From: Bacillota bacterium
GTDB taxonomy: Bacteria; Bacillota; Clostridia; Lachnospirales; Lachnospiraceae
Assembly: GCA_023439505.1 (NCBI GenBank)
Contig: JAEXNR010000007.1
Coordinates: forward strand, 310,001 to 374,000
Length of the DNA stretch: 64,000 nt
Reading direction: 5' to 3'
The position numbers and the translations under genes were made by a program. The notes beneath the pieces were generated by a model. That model searched no databases. It was given only the letters and a program-made list of their open reading frames with translations, and was not told where the DNA came from. Positions within the stretch are counted from its first letter, which is position 1; the number at the start of each line of letters is the position of its first letter. Shown piece by piece: positions 27,725-36,634 of this stretch.

Positions 27725-28298
27725 TAAAGTGGGAAATTTAATCCGCACATTACGTCTGGAGCAGGCCATGACACAAAAACAACTTGCGGATCGAATGAAT
27801 CTCAGTGACAAGACCATCTCTAAATGGGAACGGGGCTTAGGGCTTCCCGATATCTCACTTATTCCTGAGCTGGCTGGTTTGCTTGGAATTGATACACAGA
27901 ATTTATTATCCGGTGATATCACTCCCAATGACTTCGATGGAGGCAATTTGAAGAATACCAGGTATTTTGTCTGCCCCAGCTGTCATAGTATAACGCTTTG
28001 TACAGGTGGAGCAGAAATCTCCTGCTGTGGCAAGAAGCTGACTGCACTGACTATGAACAAATCGGATGAAAGTGAAAAGCTAATTGTGGAGGAAATAGAA
28101 AAGGATTGGTTTATTTCTAGTATGCATCCCATGACAAAAGCCCATTATATTTCATTTGTAGCTCTTGTGACCGGCGATCGTATTCAAATATTAAAGCAAT
28201 ATCCTGAATGGAATCTGAATATACGGATTCCCAGATCCGGGCATGTGATGCTCCTTTGGTACTGTACTAAACACGGTCTTTTCTATCAAGTGCTTTAG
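27711..28298 (+). CDS. XRE regulator fused to a desulfoferrodoxin-like domain
   Basis: 195 residues; tandem ATGs at 27711/27714 follow GGAGG. The N-terminal XRE HTH is at residues 8-65 (MTQKQLADRMNLSDKTISKW). The rest looks like desulfoferrodoxin: a rubredoxin-type centre I with CPSC (about 87-90) and a CC pair (about 105-106), then superoxide-reductase-like pieces HPMTKAHYI (two His) and WYCTKHGLF (Cys and His). Four of the five expected centre II ligands are present; the first His of the known enzymes is Asp here (EKDWF). It is probably an iron-binding redox or oxygen-stress sensing repressor rather than an efficient enzyme. Confidence 0.8.
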   Translation: MMHHNKVGNLIRTLRLEQAMTQKQLADRMNLSDKTISKWERGLGLPDISLIPELAGLLGIDTQNLLSGDITPNDFDGGNLKNTRYFVCPSCHSITLCTGGAEISCCGKKLTALTMNKSDESEKLIVEEIEKDWFISSMHPMTKAHYISFVALVTGDRIQILKQYPEWNLNIRIPRSGHVMLLWYCTKHGLFYQVL

Positions 28299-28457
28299 TT
28301 TCGGCCTGCCTAAGGTATGAACCTATGTTTGACGTGACAAAGATCAATTATTGTGGTAGAATAAGGAAAAATTAGTGGGCATACGGTTTTGATATCTAAA
28401 ATATCTCTGTCACAATTTAATATTAAGTACCAATACAGAAAACAAGGTGATCATGTC

Positions 28458-29084
28458 ATGAAAAAAATCAGTATTTTATTTGGTTTACTATTTATTATAA
28501 CTTTATTTGTGAGTTGTTCTGCAGAAAATAAGAAGAATGATTTTATTGATTCCGACCAAATGCAAAGGGATTCATCGGCTATACCAGATGAAAACATAGA
28601 TAATGATGATTTTGACTCATCACAAAAGGATTCATCAGCCTCCCCGGGTGGCGGTATCAATAAAGAGGAAGATGACTCTGAACAAAAGGAAGAGGATTCG
28701 TCGGATCCATTCGATGAAAATGTAAAAGAAAATGTATCTGACTTACCCTCCCACTTATATCAGACAACCGAAATGCGATCTGCGTTGTCTCTTCGATATG
28801 ATTTCGAGATAACCGAACCAACAAATTTTGAACTAGATGTATCCACAATTTCAGGAAAACTCAGTATTGGCATTAAAGATCGTAAAACAGGCACTTATAT
28901 ACTTGAACTTACAGAATGTACGAAAGAAGAATATCATCAAGCTGTTTCTTTAAAAGAGGCCGGGCAATATAGTCTTGTTCTTAAGGCATCAAACCATACA
29001 GGCAGTTATGAAGTTTTTGGCACACCAATCGCTAAGAAGACCGACTTTGTATTCATCCCCGTTTTGAATCAGTTATCCAGTTGA
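28458..29084 (+). CDS. Lipoprotein with acidic linker
   Basis: The start at 28458 (MKKISILFGLLFI) gives 208 residues with a type II signal peptide: lysines, a hydrophobic stretch and lipobox LFVSC (Cys near residue 19). A low-complexity Asp/Ser/Glu-rich linker with repeated DSSA/SQKDSS units spans about 25-95. The C-terminal ~110 residues form a beta-rich domain (DVSTISGKLSIGIKDRKTG, then GQYSLVLKASNHTGSYEV) that looks like a carbohydrate- or ligand-binding sandwich. It is anchored to the outer face of the membrane. Its last 16 nt overlap the converging gene. Confidence 0.7.
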   Translation: MKKISILFGLLFIITLFVSCSAENKKNDFIDSDQMQRDSSAIPDENIDNDDFDSSQKDSSASPGGGINKEEDDSEQKEEDSSDPFDENVKENVSDLPSHLYQTTEMRSALSLRYDFEITEPTNFELDVSTISGKLSIGIKDRKTGTYILELTECTKEEYHQAVSLKEAGQYSLVLKASNHTGSYEVFGTPIAKKTDFVFIPVLNQLSS

Positions 29085-30190
29085 AACCACATCGCCGGAA
29101 GGATTGACATCTCTTTGCTGGAGGCATCATACCCATACTCCATAAGTTTTCCTTTGACCGAAAGAAACATTACACTGCTCTGATTATTTCCAGGCGTTCG
29201 AAGCCACATATTATTGCCATAACTTGGAAGCAGCTTTTTGTATCTGGTGATATCTTCCCCGCCCAGAAGAAAAATATGATCCTGCGTATCAGGGCCGCCA
29301 TCCGTTCCATATTCTTTGTTGTCCCTATTACTGATTAAGGTCGAACTTATATTCAGACGTTCATTTTCTGTGAAGTTTTTCTCGTAAAACACGGTGTTAA
29401 GATACTCACGCAGAGTAGATTTCTCCCAGGTGATATCACCCTTATCTTCGTTATAGCTCTTACCGGTTATTTCCTTCTCTTTTACTAACAGGGCTTTACT
29501 GCCCGTAATATCCAGTATTATCCAGGAACATTTCCCAATTTTAACAAGGTCTCCCTTATGGCTGTTGCTGATGATTCTTTTATTCACTTCCACTTGTTTT
29601 ACATCACTGTCCTTATAGGCCCCCAGCACACGGTAAAGATGCATTGCTCCGCTATCAGCTCCGGTTGCCTCGAATGCATTGGCGAGAAAATACTTCACAC
29701 CCGGGGTTGAATACCCTATCATCACAGACACAATTAAGATTACCGCAGCGATGGATTTGAATAACATACTTTTGAATGATCTGTTTCCAAGGTTTATGCA
29801 AAGCTGATTACACTTTAATTCCAGCTGGTCCGCATCCATATAATGACTTACCTTGTGAAACTCTTGTGCTGCTATTTGATAATCCGCATTTGTCTTTGCA
29901 GAAGTAAGATAATTGGTTGCTCTTTCATAAATCTTCTTTTTTAGGTCCAGCTTTGTCTGCTCTGCAATCTGCAGGCATTCCGCAGAATACCTGCCAGCTT
30001 CTTTATATCCGGAAAGGTCTTTAAAATAGTTCGAAACCTTTTGGTACATCTCTATTCTTCCTTCACTTACCGTCATACAAGAAAGACTTTTCATTAGCCG
30101 GATCGTCTTCTGATAAGTTTCTTCCTTCATTTCATAACTTACATCCTGCTTTCTCGAATCCACGGATGATTCCTTTAATTCCCTTGCCAT
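29069..30190 (-). CDS. Membrane-anchored DUF6273-type protein
   Basis: 373 residues. The N-terminal ~135 residues are helical and TPR-like (repeats around YKEAGRYSAECLQIAEQ and YQIAAQEFHKVSHYMDA), then one membrane segment at about 145-167. The outer C-terminal ~190 residues match the DUF6273 pattern (WIILDITGSKALLVKEKEI, TWEKSTLREYLNTVFYEKNF, end WFQLDN), a domain common in Clostridia surface proteins and of unknown function, distantly like formylglycine-generating-enzyme folds. Convergent with the lipoprotein gene. Confidence 0.65.
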   Translation of the reverse strand: MARELKESSVDSRKQDVSYEMKEETYQKTIRLMKSLSCMTVSEGRIEMYQKVSNYFKDLSGYKEAGRYSAECLQIAEQTKLDLKKKIYERATNYLTSAKTNADYQIAAQEFHKVSHYMDADQLELKCNQLCINLGNRSFKSMLFKSIAAVILIVSVMIGYSTPGVKYFLANAFEATGADSGAMHLYRVLGAYKDSDVKQVEVNKRIISNSHKGDLVKIGKCSWIILDITGSKALLVKEKEITGKSYNEDKGDITWEKSTLREYLNTVFYEKNFTENERLNISSTLISNRDNKEYGTDGGPDTQDHIFLLGGEDITRYKKLLPSYGNNMWLRTPGNNQSSVMFLSVKGKLMEYGYDASSKEMSILPAMWFQLDN

Positions 30191-30246
30191 AACATTTCTT
30201 CTCCATCTCCTGATTAGTTGATTGCATGATGATCAAGTGTAACGTA

Positions 30247-30498
30247 TCAGCCGTGTAATCCTTTTGACTGCCTGTCCATGTCCTCAACAACGATATCATA
30301 TATTTCGCCTAATGTGGAACAATACTCCAGTACTTTCCATGGTTCATTGGTATGAAAATGAATCTTAATCAACTCCTCATCCCCTACCGCCAGAAGGCAA
30401 TCTCCTTTCAGATTGCTTGTAAAGTAGTCGTTAATTGTATCTTCATCAAGATCATCTCCCTCAATCAATAATTGGGTATCGTATTTAAATTCCAGCAT
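30247..30498 (-). CDS. Orphan FakA C-terminal-like small protein
   Basis: 83 residues, starting after GAGGTAACG. The sequence GDCLLAVGDEELIKIHFHTN and then EPWKVLEYCSTLGEIYDIVV is the pattern seen at the C-terminus of the fatty acid kinase subunit FakA (DAK2-type protein), including the His of IHFHTNEPW. Stand-alone versions are annotated in Clostridia as kinase-to-dihydroxyacetone-kinase proteins. No FakB/DegV or kinase domain is next to it, so the function of the free domain is open. Confidence 0.7.
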   Translation of the reverse strand: MLEFKYDTQLLIEGDDLDEDTINDYFTSNLKGDCLLAVGDEELIKIHFHTNEPWKVLEYCSTLGEIYDIVVEDMDRQSKGLHG

Positions 30499-30570
30499 AT
30501 CGTTACCTCCTCGTTTATTTGTTTCACTGACGCCCAGGCCTCTTTGGTTCTTACCCGCGTCGAATGATGC

Positions 30571-31086
30571 TCAGTCTATCTTCTTAACACAGAACAGCAA
30601 GTGGGGCATATCAAATCCTCTGTAGTGCTTGGTAAAATGATCAATGCATGTCATTCCGTTTCGTATCGCCACGTTTTGTGAAGGAATATTGGTATCTCGG
30701 ATAATAGAGTACACTTCATTCGCGTTCAGCTTATCAAATGCATACGCTCTGCAGGCTATCGCAGCCTCACTTGCATACCCATGATGCCAGTGTTCTTTTA
30801 AGAAAAGATATCCGATTTCCAAAAGTTTATCTTCCTTGAAATTTTGCATCGTCAATCCGCATTGCCCTATCATTTCATCCGTTTCTTTCAAAACAACCGC
30901 CCATAGACCAAAGCCGTTTTCTTTATATCGATCTATCTGCCGATCAAGCCAACCTTGAACCTCATCGTTGCGAAACGCACCCTCATACGCATACATTACA
31001 TCGTCATCCTGCAATATATTACAAAGAACAGGAAAATCGTCCTGCGTCATTTCTCTTAATATTAATCTTCTCGTTTCTAAAACCAC
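30571..31086 (-). CDS. RimJ/RimL-type GNAT acetyltransferase
   Basis: 171 residues. The N-terminal LETRRLILREMTQDDFPVL is typical of the RimJ/RimL group, motif A is LEIGYLFLKEHWHHGYASEA (about residues 88-107), and motif B is SIIRDTNIPSQNVAIRNGM. Such enzymes acetylate ribosomal protein N-termini, amino acids or antibiotics; substrate cannot be read. It stands alone with short flanks. Confidence 0.85.
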   Translation of the reverse strand: MVLETRRLILREMTQDDFPVLCNILQDDDVMYAYEGAFRNDEVQGWLDRQIDRYKENGFGLWAVVLKETDEMIGQCGLTMQNFKEDKLLEIGYLFLKEHWHHGYASEAAIACRAYAFDKLNANEVYSIIRDTNIPSQNVAIRNGMTCIDHFTKHYRGFDMPHLLFCVKKID

Positions 31087-31186
31087 AATCTTCTCCCCCG
31101 AAAGTGAATAAACTTCCTTTCAAGTCTACACCACACTCATGATATCTAAGCCCTTCGTACCAAATCACTTTTTTAATCTCTAGTTG

Positions 31187-31393
31187 CTATTTGAATTTAT
31201 TCTTACCTATTCGCGCCAAAATAAAAAACAAAATACCCGGTAATAAAAATTCCAATATTCTATCTGCAAAAAAAGGCATTCCTGAGTTATATGGACTAAA
31301 ATTATTTATTTCTATCGCCATGATAATCACATATAGCGCAATGAATAAAATCCCCATTCCATTCATAATTTTAAAATAATTCTTCCTTAACAT
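31187..31393 (-). CDS. Small two-TM membrane protein
   Basis: The start at 31393 (MLRKNYFKIMNG) follows AAAGGAG; 68 residues. Two hydrophobic segments (about 10-30 and 45-61) are joined by a polar loop NNFSPYNSGMPFF. No family is recognised. It resembles short integral proteins found singly in Clostridia genomes. Confidence 0.5.
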   Translation of the reverse strand: MLRKNYFKIMNGMGILFIALYVIIMAIEINNFSPYNSGMPFFADRILEFLLPGILFFILARIGKNKFK

Positions 31394-31473
31394 AATCTTC
31401 CATCTCCTTTGTCCCAAATCATTTCTTCAACTTCTCCATCCAACGTAGTAACCCCTATATTGAAACCACATTT

Positions 31474-32010
31474 TTAAGTATAAAACGTTATATTCTCAGT
31501 CTTATCTACTGGTATAACTATGTCCAATAACTTTCTGAGCTGTTCCTTAGATACACCCACATCTTCAATGGCATCGACCTTATGCCCTTCCATTCGATAA
31601 GCCGGTACTGCCCACACGCCGGAAAGCTCGAAAGCAAGACGATTCGCCTCTGTAAGCGTGTCCGAATAACTACCCTGACGTAATGCCTGAGAGAAAGCAT
31701 GAACATCAACAAGATCACTAACGTAATCCGACAGCACGTCGATATCTTCGATGTTCACCTTCTCTTTCAGAGCAGCTGTGTACATCCGATCATGGTAGGA
31801 TAAAATGTCTGCTGAGTTTTCAACTGCATAGAAATACCCCCGGATGCAAAGATCACTGTGTGGACCATATCTATCCGGTCTAGGATGTGATTCGCACGGG
31901 CGCCAGATGATCTTTATATCCGGATAATCCGGAATAAGTTCTGTCAGATACCCATGCGCTTTATAGCAATATGGGCAGGCATAGTCAAAAAAGACTTCTA
32001 ATTTATGCAT
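31474..32010 (-). CDS. DsbA/FrnE-like thiol oxidoreductase
   Basis: 178 residues. The N-terminus KLEVFFDYACPYCYKAHGYL carries a CPYC redox motif at residues 12-15 in a thioredoxin-like strand-helix, and VWAVPAYRMEG near 135 provides the cis-proline loop (VPAY). There is no signal peptide, as in cytoplasmic FrnE-like DsbA family members linked to oxidative stress or 2-hydroxychromene-isomerase-like chemistry. It starts four nt before... the DUF3781 stop in the same transcript order, so the two genes are likely in one operon. Confidence 0.8.
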   Translation of the reverse strand: MHKLEVFFDYACPYCYKAHGYLTELIPDYPDIKIIWRPCESHPRPDRYGPHSDLCIRGYFYAVENSADILSYHDRMYTAALKEKVNIEDIDVLSDYVSDLVDVHAFSQALRQGSYSDTLTEANRLAFELSGVWAVPAYRMEGHKVDAIEDVGVSKEQLRKLLDIVIPVDKTENITFYT

Positions 32011-32014
32011 TACT

Positions 32015-32257
32015 TTACACTCCCTTTCTATGTGCAGTTATAATTGTAAAGCTGCATGCATGTATGGTTATAACAATATCATCCGCATGAACATACCAAT
32101 TCTTACCCTTCCTTACAACATCATGAGCACTTATGATTTTTAGTTTACACCACTCGATCACATCTTCAATATCCTCTATAGATAAGTTTTTCCTGATCCG
32201 ATGGTCACCCATTTCCGTCGTATGAACTTTGTCCAGATTGGCCACTAATAATTCCAT
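32015..32257 (-). CDS. DUF3781 protein
   Basis: The ATG at 32257 (MELLVANLDKVHTTEMG) is chosen because GGGGGAG lies eight nt before it; an ATG at 32299 has only an A-rich leader. 80 residues. The run HTTEMGDHRIRKNLSIED, VIEWCKLKIIS and KGKNWYVHADDIVITIHACS matches DUF3781, a small family of unknown function common in Firmicutes. It lies directly upstream of the DsbA-like gene, with a four-nt gap. Confidence 0.8.
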   Translation of the reverse strand: MELLVANLDKVHTTEMGDHRIRKNLSIEDIEDVIEWCKLKIISAHDVVRKGKNWYVHADDIVITIHACSFTIITAHRKGV

Positions 32258-32405
32258 CCAATTGTCTCCCCCAGTATTCCGTAAATAGATAAGTACCATT
32301 TTCTTTTTTAAATTTGTTTGTTCCAGATGCTACCATTATATCTTATATAAATGCAAAGTACAAATAAAGGATTTCAAACACTGAAAACTTTTGTAATAAT
32401 CTTTG

Positions 32406-32960
32406 TTATTTTTTATTCAAATCCTTCCTTTCACCCTTCTCCATCAACCATAATACATCATACCAGATATCCTCCTCCATCGAATAATTTACCTCATTTA
32501 CCTGATATGGCTCGTAGGATATCTCAGAATATTTCACAAGGTCCTCCTCTCCTTGCGAAGTAAATTCCAAGGATCTTTTTGAGCCATCCTGATAATTAAA
32601 TACAAGAAAAATACCACTGGAACTTGAACCGGTCGGTTCACCGCCCTTAGCGATATCTTCCTTGGTCTCTTCCGGATCGTACGCTTTATACTCCACAGCC
32701 TCAAGTAACTTTATAAGCGCATCGATTTGCTCTTTGTTCTCTAAGGTATACGTAATATCAATTCGCATGGTACTTACAGAATCCAATTCTTCAGTGTCAG
32801 TAAATAACTGATGAATATCTGTTTTACCTTCATCTATGCTATTTTCATCCTCTGTATTTTTATTTTCCTGATCATCATCCCTTGGATTGCTTTCGTGATT
32901 GCACCCGATGAAGCCCGCCAGGACAACGGTACAAAGTAACAATAGTATTATGTTTTTCAT
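32406..32960 (-). CDS. Lipoprotein of unknown function
   Basis: The ATG at 32960 follows GGTGGAGGG; 184 residues. A signal peptide with lipobox GFIGC (Cys near residue 20) is followed by an acidic Asp/Glu/Asn-rich linker (about 22-45). The mature domain has the pattern MRIDITYTLENKEQIDALIK and KRSLEFTSQGEEDLVKYSEI. It resembles uncharacterised Clostridia lipoproteins. Exported and membrane-anchored by inference. Confidence 0.65.
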   Translation of the reverse strand: MKNIILLLLCTVVLAGFIGCNHESNPRDDDQENKNTEDENSIDEGKTDIHQLFTDTEELDSVSTMRIDITYTLENKEQIDALIKLLEAVEYKAYDPEETKEDIAKGGEPTGSSSSGIFLVFNYQDGSKRSLEFTSQGEEDLVKYSEISYEPYQVNEVNYSMEEDIWYDVLWLMEKGERKDLNKK

Positions 32961-33082
32961 GATTCCCTCCACCTATTTGATAGGAACTGCAAACCGGTCC
33001 GGTAATATTACCTTCCGGCAGTAATACTAAGTTATGTAATCTTCCGTTTGATCCGGAATCATCACTTTCTTTACGTAATTAG

Positions 33083-34210
33083 CTATTGATAGAGTGTCAC
33101 GATATCCTTTAGATGCCTTATGATTTCAATTTTTTGCGGACAGCGGCTTTCACAATGACCGCATTCCATACAAAGATTTGCTCTTTCACTTTCTTTCAGC
33201 CATCCGGTAACCCAATATTTCGCCTTACCAAAATCAGAAAACTGGGAGTCATGGTTATATGCCCAGAAATGCTCAGGAATATTTACACCTGCCGGACAAG
33301 GCATACAATATCTGCAGTTGGTACAATTTACCCTGATCTTCTTTTGAAAGAAACCCTTTACCTCATCGATGATTTCCAGCTCTTCTCTGGTCAAAGAACA
33401 GGGTCTTGCCTCTGCAGCCGTATGTATATTTTCCTCCACCTGCTCCATTGATCCCATTCCGCTTAAAACAACACCTACTTCAGGATAATTCCAAACATAG
33501 CGCAATGCCCACTCTGCCGGACTTCTTACTATCGGTGCCCGTTTCCATATGTTCTCTAACTCCTCCGGTAAATCGGTAATGGCAAGTGTTCCTCCCCGGA
33601 GAGGCTCCATAATTACTATGCCAAGACCCTTCTTTGCAGCATAATGCATTCCTTCTATTCCAGCCTGAAAATTCTCATCCAGGTAATTAAGCTGGATCTG
33701 ACAGAAATCCCAGGGATAATCCTCCACTATCTCTTTAAATAGATCAATGTCGTCATGAAAGGAAAATCCTGCATATTTAATTTTACCAGAACGTTTTGCT
33801 TCGTCAAGAAATTCTTTATAATTATGAGATTTAATATTTCCCCAATATTCATGACACAAAGCATGCATCAGATAAAAATCAATACAATCCACTTCTAAGT
33901 TAGCCAGTTGTTCCTCCAGGATATCTCTCATATCGCTATCCAGAAAGCAGGGATACTTTGTCGCTATTTTTACTTTTTCACGATAACCGTCCTTCATCAC
34001 TTTTGCACAGAATTTTTCAGCTGCTTTGTCATGATAAACATAAGCTGTATCCAGATAGTTAACCCCCTCATCGATGCTGTGTCTTATCATCTTAATTGCC
34101 TTTTCCTCATCAATTCTGGAATTATCATTGTCAATCACGGGTAATCGCATGGCTCCAAACCCTAAGACACTTAACATTTCCTCTGTTTTTCCAAATTTAC
34201 GATATAACAT
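33083..34210 (-). CDS. Aldo/keto reductase with C-terminal 4Fe-4S domain
   Basis: The start at 34210 (MLYRKFGKTEE) follows GGAGTGAGGG; 375 residues. The AKR barrel fills residues 1-280, with catalytic Asp/Tyr in NYLDTAYVYHDKA, Lys in VKIATKYP and His in CIDFYLMHALCHE. The C-terminus holds two ferredoxin-type clusters: CTNCRYCMPCPAGVNIP and CMECGHCESRCPQKIEI. These ferredoxin-linked reductases are typical of anaerobes; substrate unknown. It lies 59 nt downstream of a MocR regulator and is probably its target. Confidence 0.93.
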   Translation of the reverse strand: MLYRKFGKTEEMLSVLGFGAMRLPVIDNDNSRIDEEKAIKMIRHSIDEGVNYLDTAYVYHDKAAEKFCAKVMKDGYREKVKIATKYPCFLDSDMRDILEEQLANLEVDCIDFYLMHALCHEYWGNIKSHNYKEFLDEAKRSGKIKYAGFSFHDDIDLFKEIVEDYPWDFCQIQLNYLDENFQAGIEGMHYAAKKGLGIVIMEPLRGGTLAITDLPEELENIWKRAPIVRSPAEWALRYVWNYPEVGVVLSGMGSMEQVEENIHTAAEARPCSLTREELEIIDEVKGFFQKKIRVNCTNCRYCMPCPAGVNIPEHFWAYNHDSQFSDFGKAKYWVTGWLKESERANLCMECGHCESRCPQKIEIIRHLKDIVTLYQ

Positions 34211-34269
34211 TCCCTCACTCCACTCCTTTTCCTGAATGATTTTGTATATCACTTTGCAATGTTTGCAAT

Positions 34270-35688
34270 TTAAGCCTCCCTGACAGTGATCTGTGCACTC
34301 CTTATCTGCTGTATTGCTTTCTCCAGCCTTTTAATTCCTTCTGTGATCTGCTGCTCTGACAAGTGTCCGAACCCGATCACCAACGTATCCGATGCCCCGC
34401 TGTTCTCCCATTGGTATTCCGTTGTATACTCCACATCAACTCCATGAAACTTAAATATTTCTTTTGCATGTTCGTCAAACATCATATTGGGATATCTGAT
34501 ACAGATGTGCATCCCAACATTTGCACCATAAATAATGGCAGTATCACCAAACGTATTGCTGATTGTTTCACTCAGGAGCTTTATCTTGCGTTTATATCGC
34601 TTACACGTTTTATAAATATGCTTTTCATAGGTACCGGATGCAAACATATCGTAGACGTTGCATTGCACCATTTGATTCGGATACTGATACAGGGATGACC
34701 GGAGTATCCGAAACGCTTCCATCAGCTGAAAGGGCAGCACCATATAACCAAGCTGCAAAGCGGGAGCCAGTGTCTTACTGAAGGTCCCGATATGAATCAC
34801 CCTGGAGCCGGATAGCTGATACAGGGAATTTACCGGCGCACCGTTATAACGAAATTCACAGTCATAATCGTCTTCTATGATGTAATGACAATGTTCCCTG
34901 GCATAGTCGATCAGCTTTTGCCGTCTGTCGATCGGCAGGACGCCCCCAAGTGGAAATTGATGTGACGGTGTTGCATAGAGTAATCCGTTAGTCACCTGTG
35001 GAAAAGACTCAACTAAAATCCCCTTATCATCAACCTGCAAAGGATACAACCGGTAGTCAAATACTCCAAAAATATCTGGCGCAAAACCAATACCCGGAGA
35101 TTCCAGAAGTGCTGCCCTGCGTTCTTTATGAAACAACAATGCGATTAACTCAAGTGCCCCTTTGGTTCCGCTTGTCATCATGACCTGTTCATAAGAACAT
35201 TGGATTCCCTTATGTTTATAGAGATAATCCGCGATTGCTTTACGTAAAGGAATGTATCCAAAGGAATCCTGATAACCAAGAAGCTCCCCGCCATGATCAA
35301 ACAGATACTTTCTTTCCGCGTCCATCCATACCTTTTTGGGAAATGCGTCGAGATCCGGTGTTCCAGGCACAAAACTGATGGCATCCACAACATCCATTTC
35401 CTCTGAAAGCACCAGACTGTCTTTTATCTTAGGAAGCACTGACACCGTTTCCAAATCGGATACATAAGTTCCTTTTCCTTTCCGTGCTTCCAGGTAAGCC
35501 TCCGCAATCAGCTGATCATAAATCTCTGTTACCGTATTACGTGAGATATTTAACTGATCTGCAAGTACCCTGCTGGAGGGCAGCTTCTCTCCTTTGCGAT
35601 ACTCACCCTTTAAGATCTTCGATGTAAAAATATCGTATAACTGTTTCTTATATGACAGTCTGTTATTCCGGTCAATCTCTATATACAT
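34270..35688 (-). CDS. MocR/PdxR-type GntR regulator with aminotransferase domain
   Basis: The start at 35688 (MYIEIDRNNRLSYKKQ) is supported by GGGGGGAG; 472 residues. A GntR winged helix is at residues 10-75 (LPSSRVLADQLNISRNTVTE). A type I PLP fold follows: IEDDYDCEFRY for the cofactor Asp and HIGTFSKTLAPALQ with the Schiff-base Lys near 300. Such proteins sense PLP or amino compounds and regulate vitamin B6, GABA or related genes. Here the downstream co-directional gene is an aldo/keto reductase, an arrangement seen in other MocR loci. Confidence 0.93.
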   Translation of the reverse strand: MYIEIDRNNRLSYKKQLYDIFTSKILKGEYRKGEKLPSSRVLADQLNISRNTVTEIYDQLIAEAYLEARKGKGTYVSDLETVSVLPKIKDSLVLSEEMDVVDAISFVPGTPDLDAFPKKVWMDAERKYLFDHGGELLGYQDSFGYIPLRKAIADYLYKHKGIQCSYEQVMMTSGTKGALELIALLFHKERRAALLESPGIGFAPDIFGVFDYRLYPLQVDDKGILVESFPQVTNGLLYATPSHQFPLGGVLPIDRRQKLIDYAREHCHYIIEDDYDCEFRYNGAPVNSLYQLSGSRVIHIGTFSKTLAPALQLGYMVLPFQLMEAFRILRSSLYQYPNQMVQCNVYDMFASGTYEKHIYKTCKRYKRKIKLLSETISNTFGDTAIIYGANVGMHICIRYPNMMFDEHAKEIFKFHGVDVEYTTEYQWENSGASDTLVIGFGHLSEQQITEGIKRLEKAIQQIRSAQITVREA

Positions 35689-36013
35689 ATATGGCTCCCC
35701 CCTTTGCTTATTTGTTTTATTTTTGCTTTGCATTCCCTTTGCTGCTGTTTTAATTATTGTAATTCATAAAGGTGATACAAAAAAGAGCCACATTATAATA
35801 ATTTTCAGGGTGCCACTTCTTCTTTGTGGTCTGAATTCTGCCTTCGAATTTTCTCTCTGTAACTCTGTTTTTGGCAGTCTGGCCCGAAGTGGCAAAGATA
35901 AATTCGCATCGCTGAGGTTTGACACGGAATTTGGGGCGGAAAGCCCCCAATAAGCAATTTTGGATTTTACCATAGGACTAAATCCATAAAATGCGCAAGT
36001 ATTAAAAGAGCTC
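35689..36013. other. Intergenic stretch with a duplicated CoiA-like fragment
   Basis: No intact gene is supported. Positions 35819-35874 repeat a piece of the CoiA-like gene at 37551-37606 (52 of 56 identical). Next to it GGGGC-GGAAA-GCCCC at about 35933-35947 can form a small hairpin. The left end should hold the mocR promoter. Confidence 0.5.
35819..35874 (-). pseudogene. Fragment of the CoiA-like gene, duplicated
   Basis: Read on the minus strand this encodes QKQSYREKIRRQNSD, the same residues as in the intact CoiA-like gene 1.7 kb away, then diverges and stops (HKEEVAP). Fifty-two of 56 bases match 37551-37606. It is the only coding-like piece in this intergenic region, so it is a relic of a partial duplication or of an older copy. 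Confidence 0.6.
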
Positions 36014-36059
36014 TTTACAAAAGTAATTGGCAATGATACAATATATCTCAACGATATAT
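36014..36059 (+). promoter_or_regulatory. padR-MBL promoter with overlapping dyad
   Basis: TTTACA (36014-36019), 17-bp spacer and TACAAT (36037-36042) form a good sigma-A promoter. Directly over the -10 and start region lies the perfect inverted repeat ATATATC-N5-GATATAT (36041-36059), a fitting site for autorepression by the PadR regulator encoded next. Confidence 0.7.
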
Positions 36060-36076
36060 CGAATGGAGTGATCTGC

Positions 36077-36634
36077 GTGTTGGAATATTTAAGCTTAGGG
36101 ATGGTTTTAGGTGAGGACTTAACGGGTTACGATATAAAAAAACACATAGAAAATGGAATAGGCGTATTTTATAAGGCCAGTTATGGAAGCATCTATCCTA
36201 TGTTGAAGAAATTAACGAACAAAGGTTATCTGATTATGTATGATAAACCGCAAGGAGACAGGCAGAAAAAATTTTATCAGATTACACAAGAAGGTAAAAA
36301 GATTTTTAATGAATGGCTTACTTCACCAATGAATGTGCTGGATGGAACAAACACGCATTTAGCAAAAGTATATTTCTTTGATCAGTTGCCACCGGACATT
36401 CGTGACCGACAATTATTGGAACATGAGATTAATCATATGAATTATTTGCAGAAGCTGCAAGCACTTGAGAAGAATTACGACAAACTAGAAAATAAGGATT
36501 GCTGTTATTTCAAATTATCCACGCTCTATTATGGCATTTGTATCACACAGGAAAGCATTCGCTGGTGTCAGCATATCAGGGCAGGGAAACCATTATCAGA
36601 GCTTATGAATAAGGAGGAGAAGGAACAATGGTAA
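36077..36634 (+). CDS. PadR-family regulator
   Basis: A GTG at 36077 (or TTG at 36080) gives the usual PadR start LEYLSLGMVLGEDLTGYDI; GGAG stands eight nt before. 185 residues. The winged helix is in residues 1-80 (SYGSIYPMLKKLTNKGYLIM, FYQITQEGKKIFNEWL) and a helical dimerisation domain of the Vir/PadR-s2 type follows (about 90-175). It overlaps the MBL gene by 7 nt and probably represses its own operon through the dyad in the promoter. Confidence 0.9.
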   Translation: MLEYLSLGMVLGEDLTGYDIKKHIENGIGVFYKASYGSIYPMLKKLTNKGYLIMYDKPQGDRQKKFYQITQEGKKIFNEWLTSPMNVLDGTNTHLAKVYFFDQLPPDIRDRQLLEHEINHMNYLQKLQALEKNYDKLENKDCCYFKLSTLYYGICITQESIRWCQHIRAGKPLSELMNKEEKEQW

